Below are positions 49,560 through 60,935 of a stretch of 64,000 nt of DNA, in pieces. A program made the position numbers and the translations under genes. Source of the stretch: Laburnicola sp. R22_1 (Eukaryota; Ascomycota; Dothideomycetes; Pleosporales; Didymosphaeriaceae); assembly GCA_014281115.1 (NCBI GenBank), contig JACONQ010000009.1:1674001-1738000 (forward strand). Reading direction: 5' to 3'. The stretch's first letter is position 1. Every line of letters begins with the position of its first letter. The notes beneath the pieces were generated by a model. The model saw only the letters and a list, made by a program, of their open reading frames with translations, ran no database searches and had not been told where the DNA came from.

Positions 49560-51480
49560 TCGTTGTTTACATGTCTACCACGTCTGCGCTGAGGCGTAAA
49601 CGCAGCACCAACTGAGCTTCCTCGGCGAAACAAGGCGTTTTACTCCACGTGTCTATTACGAAATATAATAGTTCTAGCTGGACCTGCTTCCATCGATCCA
49701 CGTCACTTTTTGCTTTTCGAGCGCCCGACACGAATCCCGAACTCCATCTGCTTCGGAGCCTGCTTTTATGCATGTTGCGCTCCGAGTTTCCATTAACCAG
49801 TAGTGACTACTACGATTCCACTTCTTGTAATATAATTGTTCAAGGTACCAAGAGGCTCTCTTCGGCTAACGCTAGTCTCGTTTTGTGCCTTCGTGTCTCT
49901 TTTGTTGATGGGGTTGGTTACGATTCTGTTATTGGGGCTGAGCATTCTATTGATACCACTATCATTGTATTGCCGCTTTCTATTAGCTTGCATTGATCTT
50001 GGGGTGTTTGGAGGTTCTCTCCTGATGCGGATACATCCTCGTCGTTGTCTGCAGGAAACATGTTTGTAATAGATATAATCCAGACATATTTAGCTTTGTC
50101 GAATATCGTCCGAGACATCACGATACAATGTCGCGCAACAGACTGGTTCGTAGGCGATAGTCGGGTACGCCACGGCATACGACTTCTCGGCCTATTATCG
50201 AGCGCTGGGGCCGTGATAGCGTACCGCACGCAGTAGCCTGCCCTCAAAAATCTGCAATCCATTTATCGGAGTGCTATTTTGGGATATTGCAATGGATGCT
50301 GGTGATAGGGATGTGGAAGTGGGTACGAAGATTATAGTTCTCGGGAAGATGCAAGCAAGCCTGTGAAGACGAAGGTGAGTAGGGGATACATAGTAATACA
50401 GTGAAGAGCGGTGCCTTTTCCGCACTACGTTCCTAAATATGCAGAAGTCCCATCTAATGCGATTCCAGAAATAAGATACACTGTGAACCTACTCAGCTTC
50501 CGACACGTTAACAACTTTAGCATGATAGGAGGTGTAGTGTGTCACGGGTGGGACTTGCACGATATCTTCGGTGGACGCGAAATGTGCTAGAGTAGAATTT
50601 AGAGTAGCAAGTAGACACTGGAGTAGCAAGTAGACACTGGAGTAGCAAGTAGACACTGGAGTAGCAAGTAGACACTGGAGTAGCAAGTAGAACCAGTGGA
50701 TTGTGTGGAGTTAGACGCTAGCTCTTGCGCGAGGAGAAAAGGGAAATACCGGCACTCACGGCTTGACCAGCAACGACCCCGTCTGCTCATGTTATTACAT
50801 GTCAGTAGGATCACCTTCTCGAGCTCCTCGAAGGTTATTTGGTCTTGGCAAATCACAATTGAGAAATAAGAGAGCGACGATGCAATGAAGAGGACAGCTA
50901 GGCTTTCGATGCTACGGGACATGTTGCAAAGTTGCAAAACGCAGCTATAGATCTTCAATATGACGTGGGGTTTGGGCGAGGTCAAAGGAGAGTTCGTCCC
51001 TTCCGGTAGTTTCCGGTGTCGCTTCCACGTTGTTGTTTGTCAATGGCAGCCGCCGCTCCTGCCTACACAACACCACATCACCCCGCCCTCCTCCTCACGT
51101 CTTTTTTCGACCATGTACAGCTTTCCCTGTCACATATACACCACACTCCTCTACCAAGCACCTTTATGTCGTTCTCTTACGAAGTCGCTCTTTTCGATCG
51201 TGATTAGCATCTTCCATATAGTGTACACCGCACGCGAGATTACTCGCGTGCGATCTCCGTCGGCAGAAGATTCGATGGAATAGCGAGGGCCTCGCACGGA
51301 GGAAAGCGTATTCATCGAAGCCCGGTAACAGCTGCAGATGTATACGGTCGGTATCCTGCGATTGGGCAAACAGGGACTTTGCATTGCAGCGATTCGACTT
51401 TTTGGGCCAAGATCCCCGTCAACCCTCAATTGCAAACACACCCATTAAGATTCTTCAGCCGGCGCACAATCTCTTCACCA
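49560..51480. other. Intergenic, 1.9 kb
   Basis: Frames on both strands show no family motifs. A 19-bp minisatellite is at 50,602-50,692. The minus-strand frame at 50,599-50,985 owes half its length to that repeat. Confidence 0.45.
50602..50692. repeat. 19-bp minisatellite, 4 perfect units and a partial
   Basis: The unit GAGTAGCAAGTAGACACTG repeats without change at 50,602, 50,621, 50,640 and 50,659; the fifth unit diverges after TAGA. Perfect identity suggests a recent expansion. Confidence 0.92.
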
Positions 51481-52271
51481 TGCGGACAACAGAAATCACC
51501 GCCATCCTTGTGTCATGCTCTACCGCCAGCAATGCCACTGAGTTCGCTGAACTTCTTCGCTTTACATCTGTTTCTACAGCAGTGGACCAGCCTGCGCCTT
51601 CCCAGGCTCTACGCCAAACTCTGATACACCCGCGGCGACCCAGATCCTGAATGGTCCGGTGTTAGAGACGCTCGAGTAAGTTAGGTGTGATATGTGTATG
51701 GTCCTACACGCAAGTATTAACCATGTGGGCAAGCCTGCGTCAAGCACCTGTTGCTCCACCTGCTGCTGCACCTGTACCAGCGGCTCCGCCAAACCCAGAA
51801 ATTCCCGAAACGAACGTCAATCCCACTGTACCACTCGTTGCTCCACCCGCTGCTGCGCCGAATCTTGCTGTGCCAGTCAATCCAGCAGCCGCAGAAGGAC
51901 CTCTCGCAAACAATCCAGCGAATGCTCCAGCAGTACCACTTGCACCGCCCGCCACTCCTCCCACCCCAGCAGCGAACCATGTTACTACGATCGCAACTCC
52001 CGAACCTTCGCTATCTATAACTGTACGGTGGGTCGAAACGTGGATCGGTGGTACTTCGCAGACATGGGTGCCTCGGACAATCACGTTTCGTAACCAAGCG
52101 CTTTCGCGAGCGCCCCCGTTGCCTGGGAAGGGGAAGATCGGTATGGGCACGTTAACCGGGTCTGTCGGAATCACAAAGACGGCGGTGAAGGGGAGCGCAC
52201 AGACCATGGGGTCAGAGTGGAAGGTGGGAGTCGTGGCAGTCATGGGAGCAGGAGTTGTTGGGTTGGTCTAG
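51481..52271 (+). CDS. Pro/Ala-rich probable secreted, GPI-type protein
   Basis: I do not recognise a family. The solid part is 51,734-52,271: a low-complexity Ala/Pro tract (PVAPPAAAPVPAAPPNPEIP), then SLSITVRWVETWIGGTSQTW, and a small-residue hydrophobic C-terminus (VGVVAVMGAGVVGLV) that looks like a GPI signal. A consensus GTAAGT donor at 51,676 with a TTAAC branch motif and AG at 51,733 joins an upstream frame (ACAFPGSTPNSDTPAATQIL) in phase. An AG at about 51,582 may end a further intron, with the start near 51,481. The 5' exon and signal peptide are therefore inferred. Reading the frame from 51,687 without splicing is the alternative. Confidence 0.5.
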
Positions 52272-53325
52272 AGGACAGGAAACATGCAGAGAAGCATACA
52301 AGGGTTGAAATGGAATGCGAAGGAGAATACGTACATGGAGCATGTTTGAGATGGAAGGTGATATGGAGGACGGCCGTGCATAATACCCCCTTCTTGGTCA
52401 GACGCCAAGGAGTTCGTGATTTCAATGATGCAGAGTTGGAAGGATAGATGATGGCACAACAAGATATTGTACATTTAACCGCGCGACAGTCGTCGGTGTC
52501 TCAAGCCAGTGGCATTGAAGTTTTCCCCTGCGCGAGTTAGTGCGGCTGGAGTGACAAGTTGCTCTGTAAATTCGTCCCTATGTCAGTGTTATCGTGTTGC
52601 AAGCGACAGAGGCCAGACGCCGGTGCGCCAACCCTCCACCATCAAGGTTCGACACCGAAACAACAGACAACGGTTGGCGTTTTGTCAATGCAGTCCCAAC
52701 AAGATGTTTTTGGTGGGACAGTTGCGCGCGAGTGGTGAGAGACGGTGGACTGACGTGTGGCACGACATCTCACACCGCCTCATTGTTGTCGCCGGGCGCA
52801 CGGCCCTTCCCGAGGTCCAGTCAGACTCGATTGCTTATCCCTCCCCGGGGCCGCTGGTCAACAACGTGATCTTGACGGCGAAGCTGCACATGTTTTTTTT
52901 TTTGGGGAAATTTCCTGATGTCCTTATAAACACGTGGTATCCCGTTGCTTCCTAGTATCATCTTCCAAGGACATCTGCTATTGCATCCAGCAGCAGCATT
53001 CTATCGATCTGACGTTTATTCTCGGGAGAGGCCTCCAGATATAGCAATACTCTTTTTTGCTGGAGAGCACATCTCCAATGACCGTACTGTTGACATCGCC
53101 GGTCATCATCTTTCGACCAGCATTTCCAGCGCCATCACAATCACCAACGCCGACCAATTCTGATCCTTCAACCCCAGCATCATCCTCACCACCATCGCCC
53201 ACTAGCATCCATATCGCTACCTCGCAACACCCTACTCCGCCGACTTCCTTTCGAGCCACTGCATCACCTATCTCTGGCGTTTTGCCCAAATCGAAGGCTG
53301 ATAAACTGAGACGAAACGAGACAGA
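52272..53325. other. Intergenic, about 1 kb
   Basis: No convincing gene. A T-run lies at about 52,892-52,901. Frames at 52,509-52,955 and 53,057-53,527 have no motifs, and the latter overlaps the next gene in another frame. Confidence 0.45.
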
Positions 53326-54246
53326 ATGGCAACGTACGCAGCCTACTACCATCCCAACCCGACCGTGGTACACAGCCGAGCGAGTGCATATCCAACCCTT
53401 GCGTCTTCGCATTCCACGCTCCAACTACACGACTCGAAACGAAGCGTATTTGCACCAGCAAGAAAAGACAAAGAGTTCGGGAGCACTGCATCTAATGCCG
53501 AACGCCAGTCCATATCCGCGGGCATGACCATCCGATCCAGAACCACGGAACCCCAGCAAGACTCGTTGTTCTTCAAACTCCCTGCTGAGCTGAGAAATCA
53601 AATCTACGTCGCATTGCTTTGTCCGGATGCGATGAATCTAAAGAGGTTGACGAGGCGAGCGAACGATCTCAATGTACGGCATTACAACGAAACTTCGACT
53701 TCGACGAGCTTACACCCCTCGATTCTTTCTACGTGCCGCAAAATCCACAATGAAGCGACTAGTTTGTTATACGCACCTCACATATTCCATGCGCACCCTT
53801 CCCTCCTGGCATCCCTCCCGCATCTCACATCCTCTGCGAAACCAGTCCTCTATCCCAGCGTGATAAGAATGATCTCACGTTGGCAAATATGCCTGCGATT
53901 GGACACCGACCCGCAGTTCACAAGCGCACAAACAGTGGCCGCCTTTGCTGGGGCCGAGTACCTCGAGATCCGAGTATCGCAGGCGCAATTCGAAGCGTGT
54001 GACTACTCGGTGCTGAAGCTGTTTACCGCAGTGCGCGGTGTGCAGTTTGCGCGAGTGGGTGGAGATGTAGACCCAAAGGTGGCGAGGTGGTTAGAAGGGC
54101 AGATGATGTCGCCAATAGAGGATGAAGACATGTGTGAGTGTGACGATGCGTGTATGGGGTGGAAGGGCGTGGGAGAAGTGCTTTGCGGAAGGTATTACAA
54201 CAAGTTCTCTGGCGGGGGCATGGGCGTTTTGCAGCTGCAGGTCTAA
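53326..54246 (+). CDS. Hypothetical protein with an F-box-like LPAELRNQIY motif
   Basis: A single exon of 306 residues. The N-terminal 75 residues are polar and probably disordered. SLFFKLPAELRNQIYVALL at about 79-97 is the hallmark of a large family of fungal proteins with a short F-box-like or 2EXR-type opening. SILSTCRKIHNEATSLLYAPHIF follows, also typical of that family. Near the C-terminus is a short Cys cluster (MCECDDACMGW). No enzyme activity or partner can be deduced. The first Met of the open frame is used. Confidence 0.78.
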   Translation: MATYAAYYHPNPTVVHSRASAYPTLASSHSTLQLHDSKRSVFAPARKDKEFGSTASNAERQSISAGMTIRSRTTEPQQDSLFFKLPAELRNQIYVALLCPDAMNLKRLTRRANDLNVRHYNETSTSTSLHPSILSTCRKIHNEATSLLYAPHIFHAHPSLLASLPHLTSSAKPVLYPSVIRMISRWQICLRLDTDPQFTSAQTVAAFAGAEYLEIRVSQAQFEACDYSVLKLFTAVRGVQFARVGGDVDPKVARWLEGQMMSPIEDEDMCECDDACMGWKGVGEVLCGRYYNKFSGGGMGVLQLQV

Positions 54247-56277
54247 GGGACAAGAAGTAGTTGACAGGGTTGAGCGGTTTCCTACCTCTGGAGTGACGGG
54301 AAACAAAGCTTGGTTACGGTAGATGTACACATTGCTAATACTTAATATTCACACGACATAAATTTTCCGATATATGAGTTTCAGCGTCAAAGACATCCTG
54401 GAGGGTTATCGCCTGTTCACCATAGATTTGAAGTATCATATGCCGCCATAACCATGTGACATGGTATGGTGTCAGTTCTGGTTGTTTTTGTAGTCAGTTC
54501 TACACCTGAATGGATTACACGTGAAGAAAACCAATCTCGCCATGCGTTTGCTTAACATACTTTACTGTATATTGGAAGTAGGGCTTCGTTGTCATTAACC
54601 CAGATCCTACGATAGAAGAAGAACATTTCCACCAGCCTTACATTGAAGCAAGAAGAATTCTAATAGCAGCAAAGCTGAGATAACGCTACTATTTCTATGA
54701 CCAAGATTACGATCACAACCAGAGGGAAGCTTTGAGGTGGAATGGTTCGACTAGGTGACTAGATTACCATCCTGTCCCTCTCGGACACGGTTACATTATA
54801 CTTCCCAGTTGTCCCAGCGTCCAGAGATGTAAATGACTTTCATTGGGAGGGATCTGTATCCTGCCTGCCGTGGAGAGAACACAGCACAGTGGACCGACCA
54901 GGTCACAAGAAGAGATGGAATTAATGCAAGTAGTGGGCAAGCAGAGGCCGACAAGGTGACCACTGTGCTGAGGTTCCACAAAAGCAGCAAGAGCAGAACC
55001 GGACCCACACTTTTATATACTCAGATCCCTGCTCGTATCACCCATCCCTGCGTTTTGCTTCTCACCTTGTCTCACACCACCACCGCCTCGAACGTCGGAA
55101 CACCACTACCACCACGCAATTCCAACGAGGCGTACGCACACACTGCCCTTGCCCCTCATCATAACTCCCCATCTCTCCTATCCACACCGCCAACGCACAA
55201 CCCATCTAACCCCCGACCCATCCCAAAACAGAAATGACGTCCACGCGCCCTGCAGACCCACAATTCCAAAGACCTCGAAGCAGCAGAACACGCATCCCTG
55301 CGTCCATCACTGCACGAGCGGGTACCTTAATACCCGCTGCATAACCATTTCGAACTATGTGTCACTGCCGCGTAGGCTTTCTGTGTGCATGGCTGCTCTG
55401 CGCCGATCCAGGAGGCAGAGCCTCAACCTAGCGGCGGTTGGGACTTTGGACCGAAAAGAGACCGTCGGCGGTCTAGAACACGTGGTGGAGTCGCTGGTAC
55501 ATAGGTGTTTGCTGGGTAGGCGAGTCTGGGCTTGTGAGCGCCGTGGTAAAATTGGAGCGCGGTGGAAGCGGTGAAGCAGGATCTGATAAAAAAGATGAGA
55601 TGAGCTCCGAAGACGCGCGCCGAACTTGGTTGCGGCGTAGCCCGAGCTCCCGCTCGCCATTGCGATGAAGCAGGATCTGATCAAGATGAGATGAGCTTCG
55701 AGACGAGCACCGAGCTTGGTGGCGGAGTAGCCCGAGCTCCCGCTCGCGCTCGCAATTCCGTCGGAATATGCCCTCGCCCCATCATGTGATTCCGCGGGGT
55801 CCACGGGTGGTGTGATGCGCAACGTCAAACATTGCGGGATGGACTTGTGCATGGGGGGAGAGGCGTCGTCACTTGGGTTGCACTCGGGTCGAGAAGGAGA
55901 AATCAATCTTCCCTATTAAGCATTACTACTACGTACATGTGCCGACTATGACTGAAAACTTTTTGCAACGGGAGAATTCGATCGTGCAAACGCCTTGCTA
56001 AATGGCACATAACTCAGGATCAGGCTTGAAGCCATTCAGACCCGTACCCATAACGCCACGCTAGCATTCAAAAGCGGAAGAAAAATATCAAACATGTGTC
56101 GTGAGAGCGAAGATGCAACGCATAAATCAGATCAAAACCGGAAAAGCCGAGTTCTACAAGAACGGGTATATCCATCTCACAATCAACCATTAGATTTGGG
56201 CGGAAGCGTTTGCGACGGCAAGGAAGGAAATTCGTGACAGATGATTCGATCGTAGGTCCATGCTTCCGATTACGACG
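54247..56277. other. Intergenic, 2 kb, with a leader-like segment and a duplication
   Basis: At about 55,013 a TATATA-like box is followed by 200 bp of C/A-rich leader-like DNA and an ATG at 55,234, but the frame closes after 36 codons. I cannot support a gene there. A 94-bp tandem duplication lies at 55,572-55,757. The minus-strand frame at 55,355-55,906 runs through that duplication and shows no family. Confidence 0.45.
55572..55757. repeat. Tandem duplication, about 94 bp
   Basis: The segment beginning TGAAGCAGGATCTGAT at 55,572 recurs at 55,666. Both copies contain AAGATGAGATGAGCT and TAGCCCGAGCTCCCGCTCGC. The copies differ at several positions and by small gaps, so the duplication is not fresh. 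Confidence 0.85.
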
Positions 56278-57630
56278 TCAGGATCCAAGAAGGAGCTCGT
56301 CGTGCAAAGGTGGACCATCGTAGTCGCCAATGTAAACAGGTGGGCTGGCGGGAACATCCTCATACAGTGGGGGTTGTTCCTCGTCCCAAGAGATTCCCAT
56401 ACCTGATCGTTCCGTGAGAGTAATGTGGAACTGCGTCCTAAGTACGCGAGCGGCACCGGTGGGTGTAGCCTGGTTCAACTTCTTCAGCGGAGCCCACTCT
56501 TCAGCAACGACCATTTCGATGATCAGGTTGTGCCTGACACTCATTCCACTCTGGCTATCCATGTCGCAGAGAGGATTGTGGGTAATGTTCAAGCTAGCGC
56601 GGAACTCGCAGTCAATGTTGCCTTCGGTAAAGTCGGTCTTCCAGCCACCCTTGACTTCCTCGTGGGCAATGGTGCGCGTGTCATCGTGGAGAATGCCCTT
56701 GCCCTCTCCACCGACTTTGTGGGCGTGTTTGGGGCAAGCAGGGGAGATGGATTTCTGCGTCTCCTCGATGCGCCAGTTGAGCTTGCGCAGCCGCCATCGC
56801 GACTGCGAATCGTCTTTGGCCTGCGCTATCCCCGAGAGGCGCATCTCCACGCCAAACTCACCAATGGGGTGTACGACGGGCGGAAGCGTGACGGAAGCGG
56901 TCAAGTTGGTGGGTGGGAAAATCCGAATCGAGTGTTTGTCGGGCCCGGGCGTGATGGAGCGTTTGACATCGAGGCTTCGCTTGTACTCGAGCTGCTTGCC
57001 GTCGGACAAGGTAGCGGCGGCGTCGAGGTAATAGTCGAGAGCAGCGATCTGGCCGTGTGTAGTGGCAGGCAGGTGCCCCGGCATGATGTGGGTGAAGGGA
57101 AACGAGTGCTCGCCATGGTTCAGAGTAACCGATTCAGTGAGGAAATTCCACTTGTGGATCTCGGTAGTCTGCGAAGTGCAGTCGGGGCAATGCTGATGTA
57201 CGGGCTTCTTTGTCGTGACGATGGCAAGGAGACGCATCTCGAACTTGTCGACGTGCACATGTGGCTCGTGCACGTCGATCTTCAGAAGACCTGAGATGAT
57301 GGCGCCCGTTGAGGACTGGGGGGCATTGTAAAAGACGAGCGGCGGCGACTCGACTAGCATGTTCAACGTGGCGGCAGGCTGGGCGTCGAGCTTGGGGCTG
57401 GCCTTGGGACTCTTCTTGGACGAGTGTTGGCGCGGGCCCAGGCTGTGGCGCTTGAAAGCCTCCATGACGAGGGATTCCTGCGACTTGGTCTTGGTGCTGG
57501 GGCGCTCGACAGAGTAGACGGGCGGGAACAGGGGCTGCAGGGCAGCCTGCTTCTGGGCTTTCAACTGGGGCGAGGGTGGCGACGACGGCGCAGGCGCAGC
57601 GCGGACAAAGGACAGCAGGCGGCCCGGCAT
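56278..57630 (-). CDS. Alpha-arrestin of the LDB19/Art1 family
   Basis: Members are adaptors that bring the Rsp5/NEDD4-type ubiquitin ligase to plasma-membrane nutrient transporters, leading to endocytosis. A single exon encodes 450 residues, shorter than yeast Ldb19 but usual for filamentous fungi. Seen in the sequence: a Lys/Ser/Pro-rich N-terminus, then the arrestin-like core from about 90 (MLVESPPLVFYNAPQSSTGA, MRLLAIVTTKKPVHQHCPDC, FPFTHIMPGHLPATTHG, IRIFPPTNLTASVTLPP, WRLRKLNWRIEE). It ends with ERSGMGISWDEEQPPLYEDV and PPVY, two PPxY motifs that bind WW domains. The CPDC and CPKH pairs are conserved in this family as I remember it. The start at 57,630 is the first Met. Confidence 0.88.
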   Translation of the reverse strand: MPGRLLSFVRAAPAPSSPPSPQLKAQKQAALQPLFPPVYSVERPSTKTKSQESLVMEAFKRHSLGPRQHSSKKSPKASPKLDAQPAATLNMLVESPPLVFYNAPQSSTGAIISGLLKIDVHEPHVHVDKFEMRLLAIVTTKKPVHQHCPDCTSQTTEIHKWNFLTESVTLNHGEHSFPFTHIMPGHLPATTHGQIAALDYYLDAAATLSDGKQLEYKRSLDVKRSITPGPDKHSIRIFPPTNLTASVTLPPVVHPIGEFGVEMRLSGIAQAKDDSQSRWRLRKLNWRIEETQKSISPACPKHAHKVGGEGKGILHDDTRTIAHEEVKGGWKTDFTEGNIDCEFRASLNITHNPLCDMDSQSGMSVRHNLIIEMVVAEEWAPLKKLNQATPTGAARVLRTQFHITLTERSGMGISWDEEQPPLYEDVPASPPVYIGDYDGPPLHDELLLGS

Positions 57631-60163
57631 GGCTTCGAGAGTGTGGAGGGGGGTAGATAATCTGGGGTGCGTGAAAGATAGGCTGGTGTGGCGTGGGGAG
57701 GGCTGTCCAATGCAGGTCGGCGGGGTAGACGGGGTAGGTATCTCCTCGGGGGCGTTCTCGTGCAGACGCGGTAGGAGTGCGATTCGTGGGGTTGGAGCAA
57801 CCGCCTATGAGTTGATCTTGTGGGCGTTCAACTGATGGAGCAGAGGCAGCGGACAGAACATGGCGATGGGAGCCAAACGGCAGGGCCTGGGGGGCACGCA
57901 GGCTTTTAAAGGACCGTCAGTCGGGAGTTACCTGAGAGAAATTCCATGACTGGCGGCCATGGAGGCGTAGGTGTGATGGCATGGCGCAACTGCCCCCCAG
58001 GGCCTTCACAGGAGCCGCTAGCCGGATGCGGACAGGGCACCCTGGCACCTGCCATCGTGATCAGCCGCCAACCTTGGAAGGCAGGCGCGCACGGGCTGCC
58101 GCTGCCTGTTGCCGTGGCTGCCCAGGGCGTGCGCCACCTCGCCGTTGGCCACGTCTGGAACCATCTTCGTCGTGATGCATTCACTCCGAACGGACCCATC
58201 CTCCTCCGCGATCCATTCCGAATTCCGGCCTGCTTCACGGGGGCTCGCACCAGCACCGACAGGGCCCGCGGAACTCGCCATGGCCTACATGGCACGGGGC
58301 TCGCGAGAGACTTTCCCATGGCCCCCGCACTCCCATGGCGGTGCAGCACGGCCTCCGATGCATCGCTAAGCGGCCTGCCAACATGTCCATGGCACCACAA
58401 CGCTTGTCCTGCCATTGCGCCCTCGTGCCCGCGTGCCGACCCCATCACGGCGCCTCTCGTCACCTCCCCTCCCGCTCTCGTGCGAGCATGCCACTCCGCC
58501 GCGCGCCCACATACGCCATATTGGGTCATGACCGTCATGCTGTCGCAATTCTTTCCATGCACGTGCCAAGCCGCCGCGCTTAGGTAACGTGTCGAAAATT
58601 CTGCTGCGATGCTACCGACCAAGCACAAGAGGGCGTGCTGCCCGTCGGTAGCCCTGGAGACTCGACTCATCTCCACTGTTTGGTACCGCGCCAGGAACTG
58701 CTCGCTGACCGGGCCCGCTCTTCTCGTCAGAAAACTCCACATGCTGAGCGCTCCAGACTCTTCTACACGCCCCATCACCACTGCCATGACCCGATGCAGC
58801 ACCCCATCTGCGACACCAGCTCTCCGAGACTCCACCGACGTGGGCGGACATGACACGTCGCCTGTGCCCGCCGCCAATCGATGCGGCCTCCAGAGCCCAG
58901 AACGAGCACCGTGGCGAGTCACGACGGATGGGCATCTCACGATACTTCGTCTAATCTGGTGAACGTCGCATCTGGCGAGCCTAAAATAGTCGATCGCGCA
59001 CGGCCGCGAGGCGCTGGCGTGGGTCTGGATTAGGGCACAAAAGTGCATAAAGTGCATCGAAAAGTTTGCACCACCGGAATAGCATGTGCCGAACCCACTG
59101 TAGAAAACCCGTTCCGCCGCGGCCTTCTCCGATGTCGCAAAAAATCGTCAGCACTCGTCGACCAAGTTTTTTTAGGGCCTGTTTCTCTCTGTAAATCTCA
59201 CACGGTCACTTGTTCTGGCCGCGTACCATCGTGTCGGCAATGGCTTGCCTCATCTGACGCTTCCGAAACACATCATGGTACTCACCGCTCCTCAACACGG
59301 TTTCCTCCACTTCGCTATTCGTGCTCTCACGCATTCCTCGCACCATGCCCTTGTGTCAACGAGGCCGACCACAGCTGTATCCTGATGTCCGTCGCGGTGG
59401 GGCTCACAAAATGAAATGAAGGAATAATCGTATTCCCCGACCTTTATGTTCGCTTTGCCAGAGCATCGTACTCCGATAGTCACACACATTAAGATGGCTC
59501 TCAAAAACTGTAATATTCAAGTTGTCGGGATCATCTAAAGCATCGCGAGACCGCCAGCTTATGTTGTAGGTACCAAATTCGCCCGCCTACTGTAATTCCT
59601 TTGTCATAGTCCTGCCCAAAAATCATTTGGTTCAAACTACATCTGCCCCATTTTGATTTCATGGTCGCATATGTACATCAAAGATGGAGCGAGACCGCTA
59701 TCCATGGAGATCGATCGACGACTCCGCTTTGCGTGCAGGTTGGGCCAGACGAGCAAAATCCTCAGCCACGAGTCGTTCACCACTAGGGAATCCGGATCTA
59801 CCCTACGGATACTTGACATGAAACCTAAAGAGTTGTTTCGTTCATCATCTCGTTTTCAGTCGTTCTGTCTGTGGTTCTATTGTTGGTTCAAACTCGGAGG
59901 CGAGAAGAGAATAAAACAAGGAGGGCGTCGACAAAGGTGAACGTTAACCGTGTATCCGAGAAATCACAGACAACGAAGGGTGGGTGCATCGCTTGGGAGT
60001 CGTTTTGGATAATCTTAAAGTCATTGTGCACCCGCCAGCGAACGGTGAATAATCATTTGGTCTCACCTAGTGGCTCCGACAAAAGTTAACATTCACTTTC
60101 TTGACTCGACATTATTTCGGAGTTTCAACGCCCATCAGGAGCACTCACTCATCCTACGCCAAG
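57631..60163. other. Intergenic, 2.5 kb, GC-rich then mixed
   Basis: From 57.9 to 59.05 kb long frames are open on both strands at once (383 codons minus, 213 plus), as expected by chance in GC-rich DNA; none shows a motif. The rest, to 60.16 kb, holds nothing I recognise. The arrestin promoter lies at its left end. Confidence 0.45.
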
Positions 60164-60170
60164 TATATAA
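60164..60170 (+). promoter_or_regulatory. TATA-like box before the first secreted-protein gene
   Basis: TATATAA lies 128 bp upstream of the ATG at 60,298, a plausible distance for a fungal promoter with a short leader. The assignment rests on position and sequence only. Confidence 0.45.
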
Positions 60171-60297
60171 GCTCCCAATTCGAAAGTTTACCATCAACGC
60201 ACCTTCAATGATTTCAACTCAACTTCCTGTGATCTGGTGAATCTCAAAAACCATTATTCCCGCCCAGCAACACGTAAACCTAACCTGTCAAAGCAAA

Positions 60298-60935
60298 ATG
60301 CATCTCTTGTTGCTCTTCGCCATCCTTGGAGCGTGGCTTGTACGCGCGACACCTACGGGAGCCAACATCACTCTCGCTACCCTGAACGACACCATCGCAA
60401 CTACGCAGTCCGACCCACCCTGGGCGCCCGGTACATGCGCCGTGAAGATCAACCTCCGATAGATTTGTGTAAAAGACTTTTAACGATGAAGTATACGCCA
60501 CCACGTACGCCCAATTCGACATCTCCGACGGCAAAGGCAACCCCATTGAGGGTCTGTGGGGTCCTGGGGTCTCCGAAGAATACCCTGCCAACCGGATCGA
60601 TGTCGCACATATTCAAGGCCCTGCCTTTGCACTCGGCTGGAAGTGGTACCACGGAAAAACATACGACAAGATGACCTTTCGGTATGATTGGGACGATAGG
60701 TATCGGAGTGAGGATGATAAGGACTGCCACAACCCGAAGGCTTGGAACTACGGTAGTGAAGGGTACCGTTCGAAATGGTGGAACGGTTGTCTGCACAAGA
60801 ATGACAAGTACCGCGGCTCCTATAGGGTAAGTGTGTTGTCATTATATGTGTCGAATCAAGTTGAAATGGATGCTCACATTTTGGCAGAGCCGGCACACAG
60901 TCTGTCCATTTGAGTGCACCCCCATTCCTCACTAA
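60298..60935 (+). CDS. Small secreted cysteine-containing protein 1
   Basis: The function is unknown; it is a candidate secreted effector or cell-surface protein. The proposed exons 60,298-60,430, 60,492-60,826 and 60,888-60,935 (introns of 61 bp each) give 171 residues. A clear signal peptide (MHLLLLFAILGAWLVRATP) opens it. The mature part has FALGWKWYHGKTYDKMTFRY, DWDDRYRSEDDKDCH, KWWNGCLHK and ends TVCPFECTPIPH. The first intron is inferred: without it the frame stops after INLR. The last intron has a consensus GTAAGT donor. Its W-rich middle and terminal CxxxC pair resemble the two genes to the right. Confidence 0.68.

Noticed and set aside
50599..50985. 128-codon minus-strand frame with a hydrophobic N-terminal part
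   Set aside because: Its C-terminal half is the translated 19-bp minisatellite and the rest has no recognisable features or splice support.
55234..55344. Short plus-strand frame after a leader-like segment
   Set aside because: It closes after 36 codons and no splice option gave a recognisable continuation.
55355..55906. 183-codon minus-strand frame with internal repeats
   Set aside because: Its repeats come from the 94-bp DNA duplication and no family motif is present.
57906..59057. 383-codon minus-strand open frame
   Set aside because: It has long opposing frames on the other strand, no domain, no signal peptide and an unusual composition; it is best explained by GC-rich chance.
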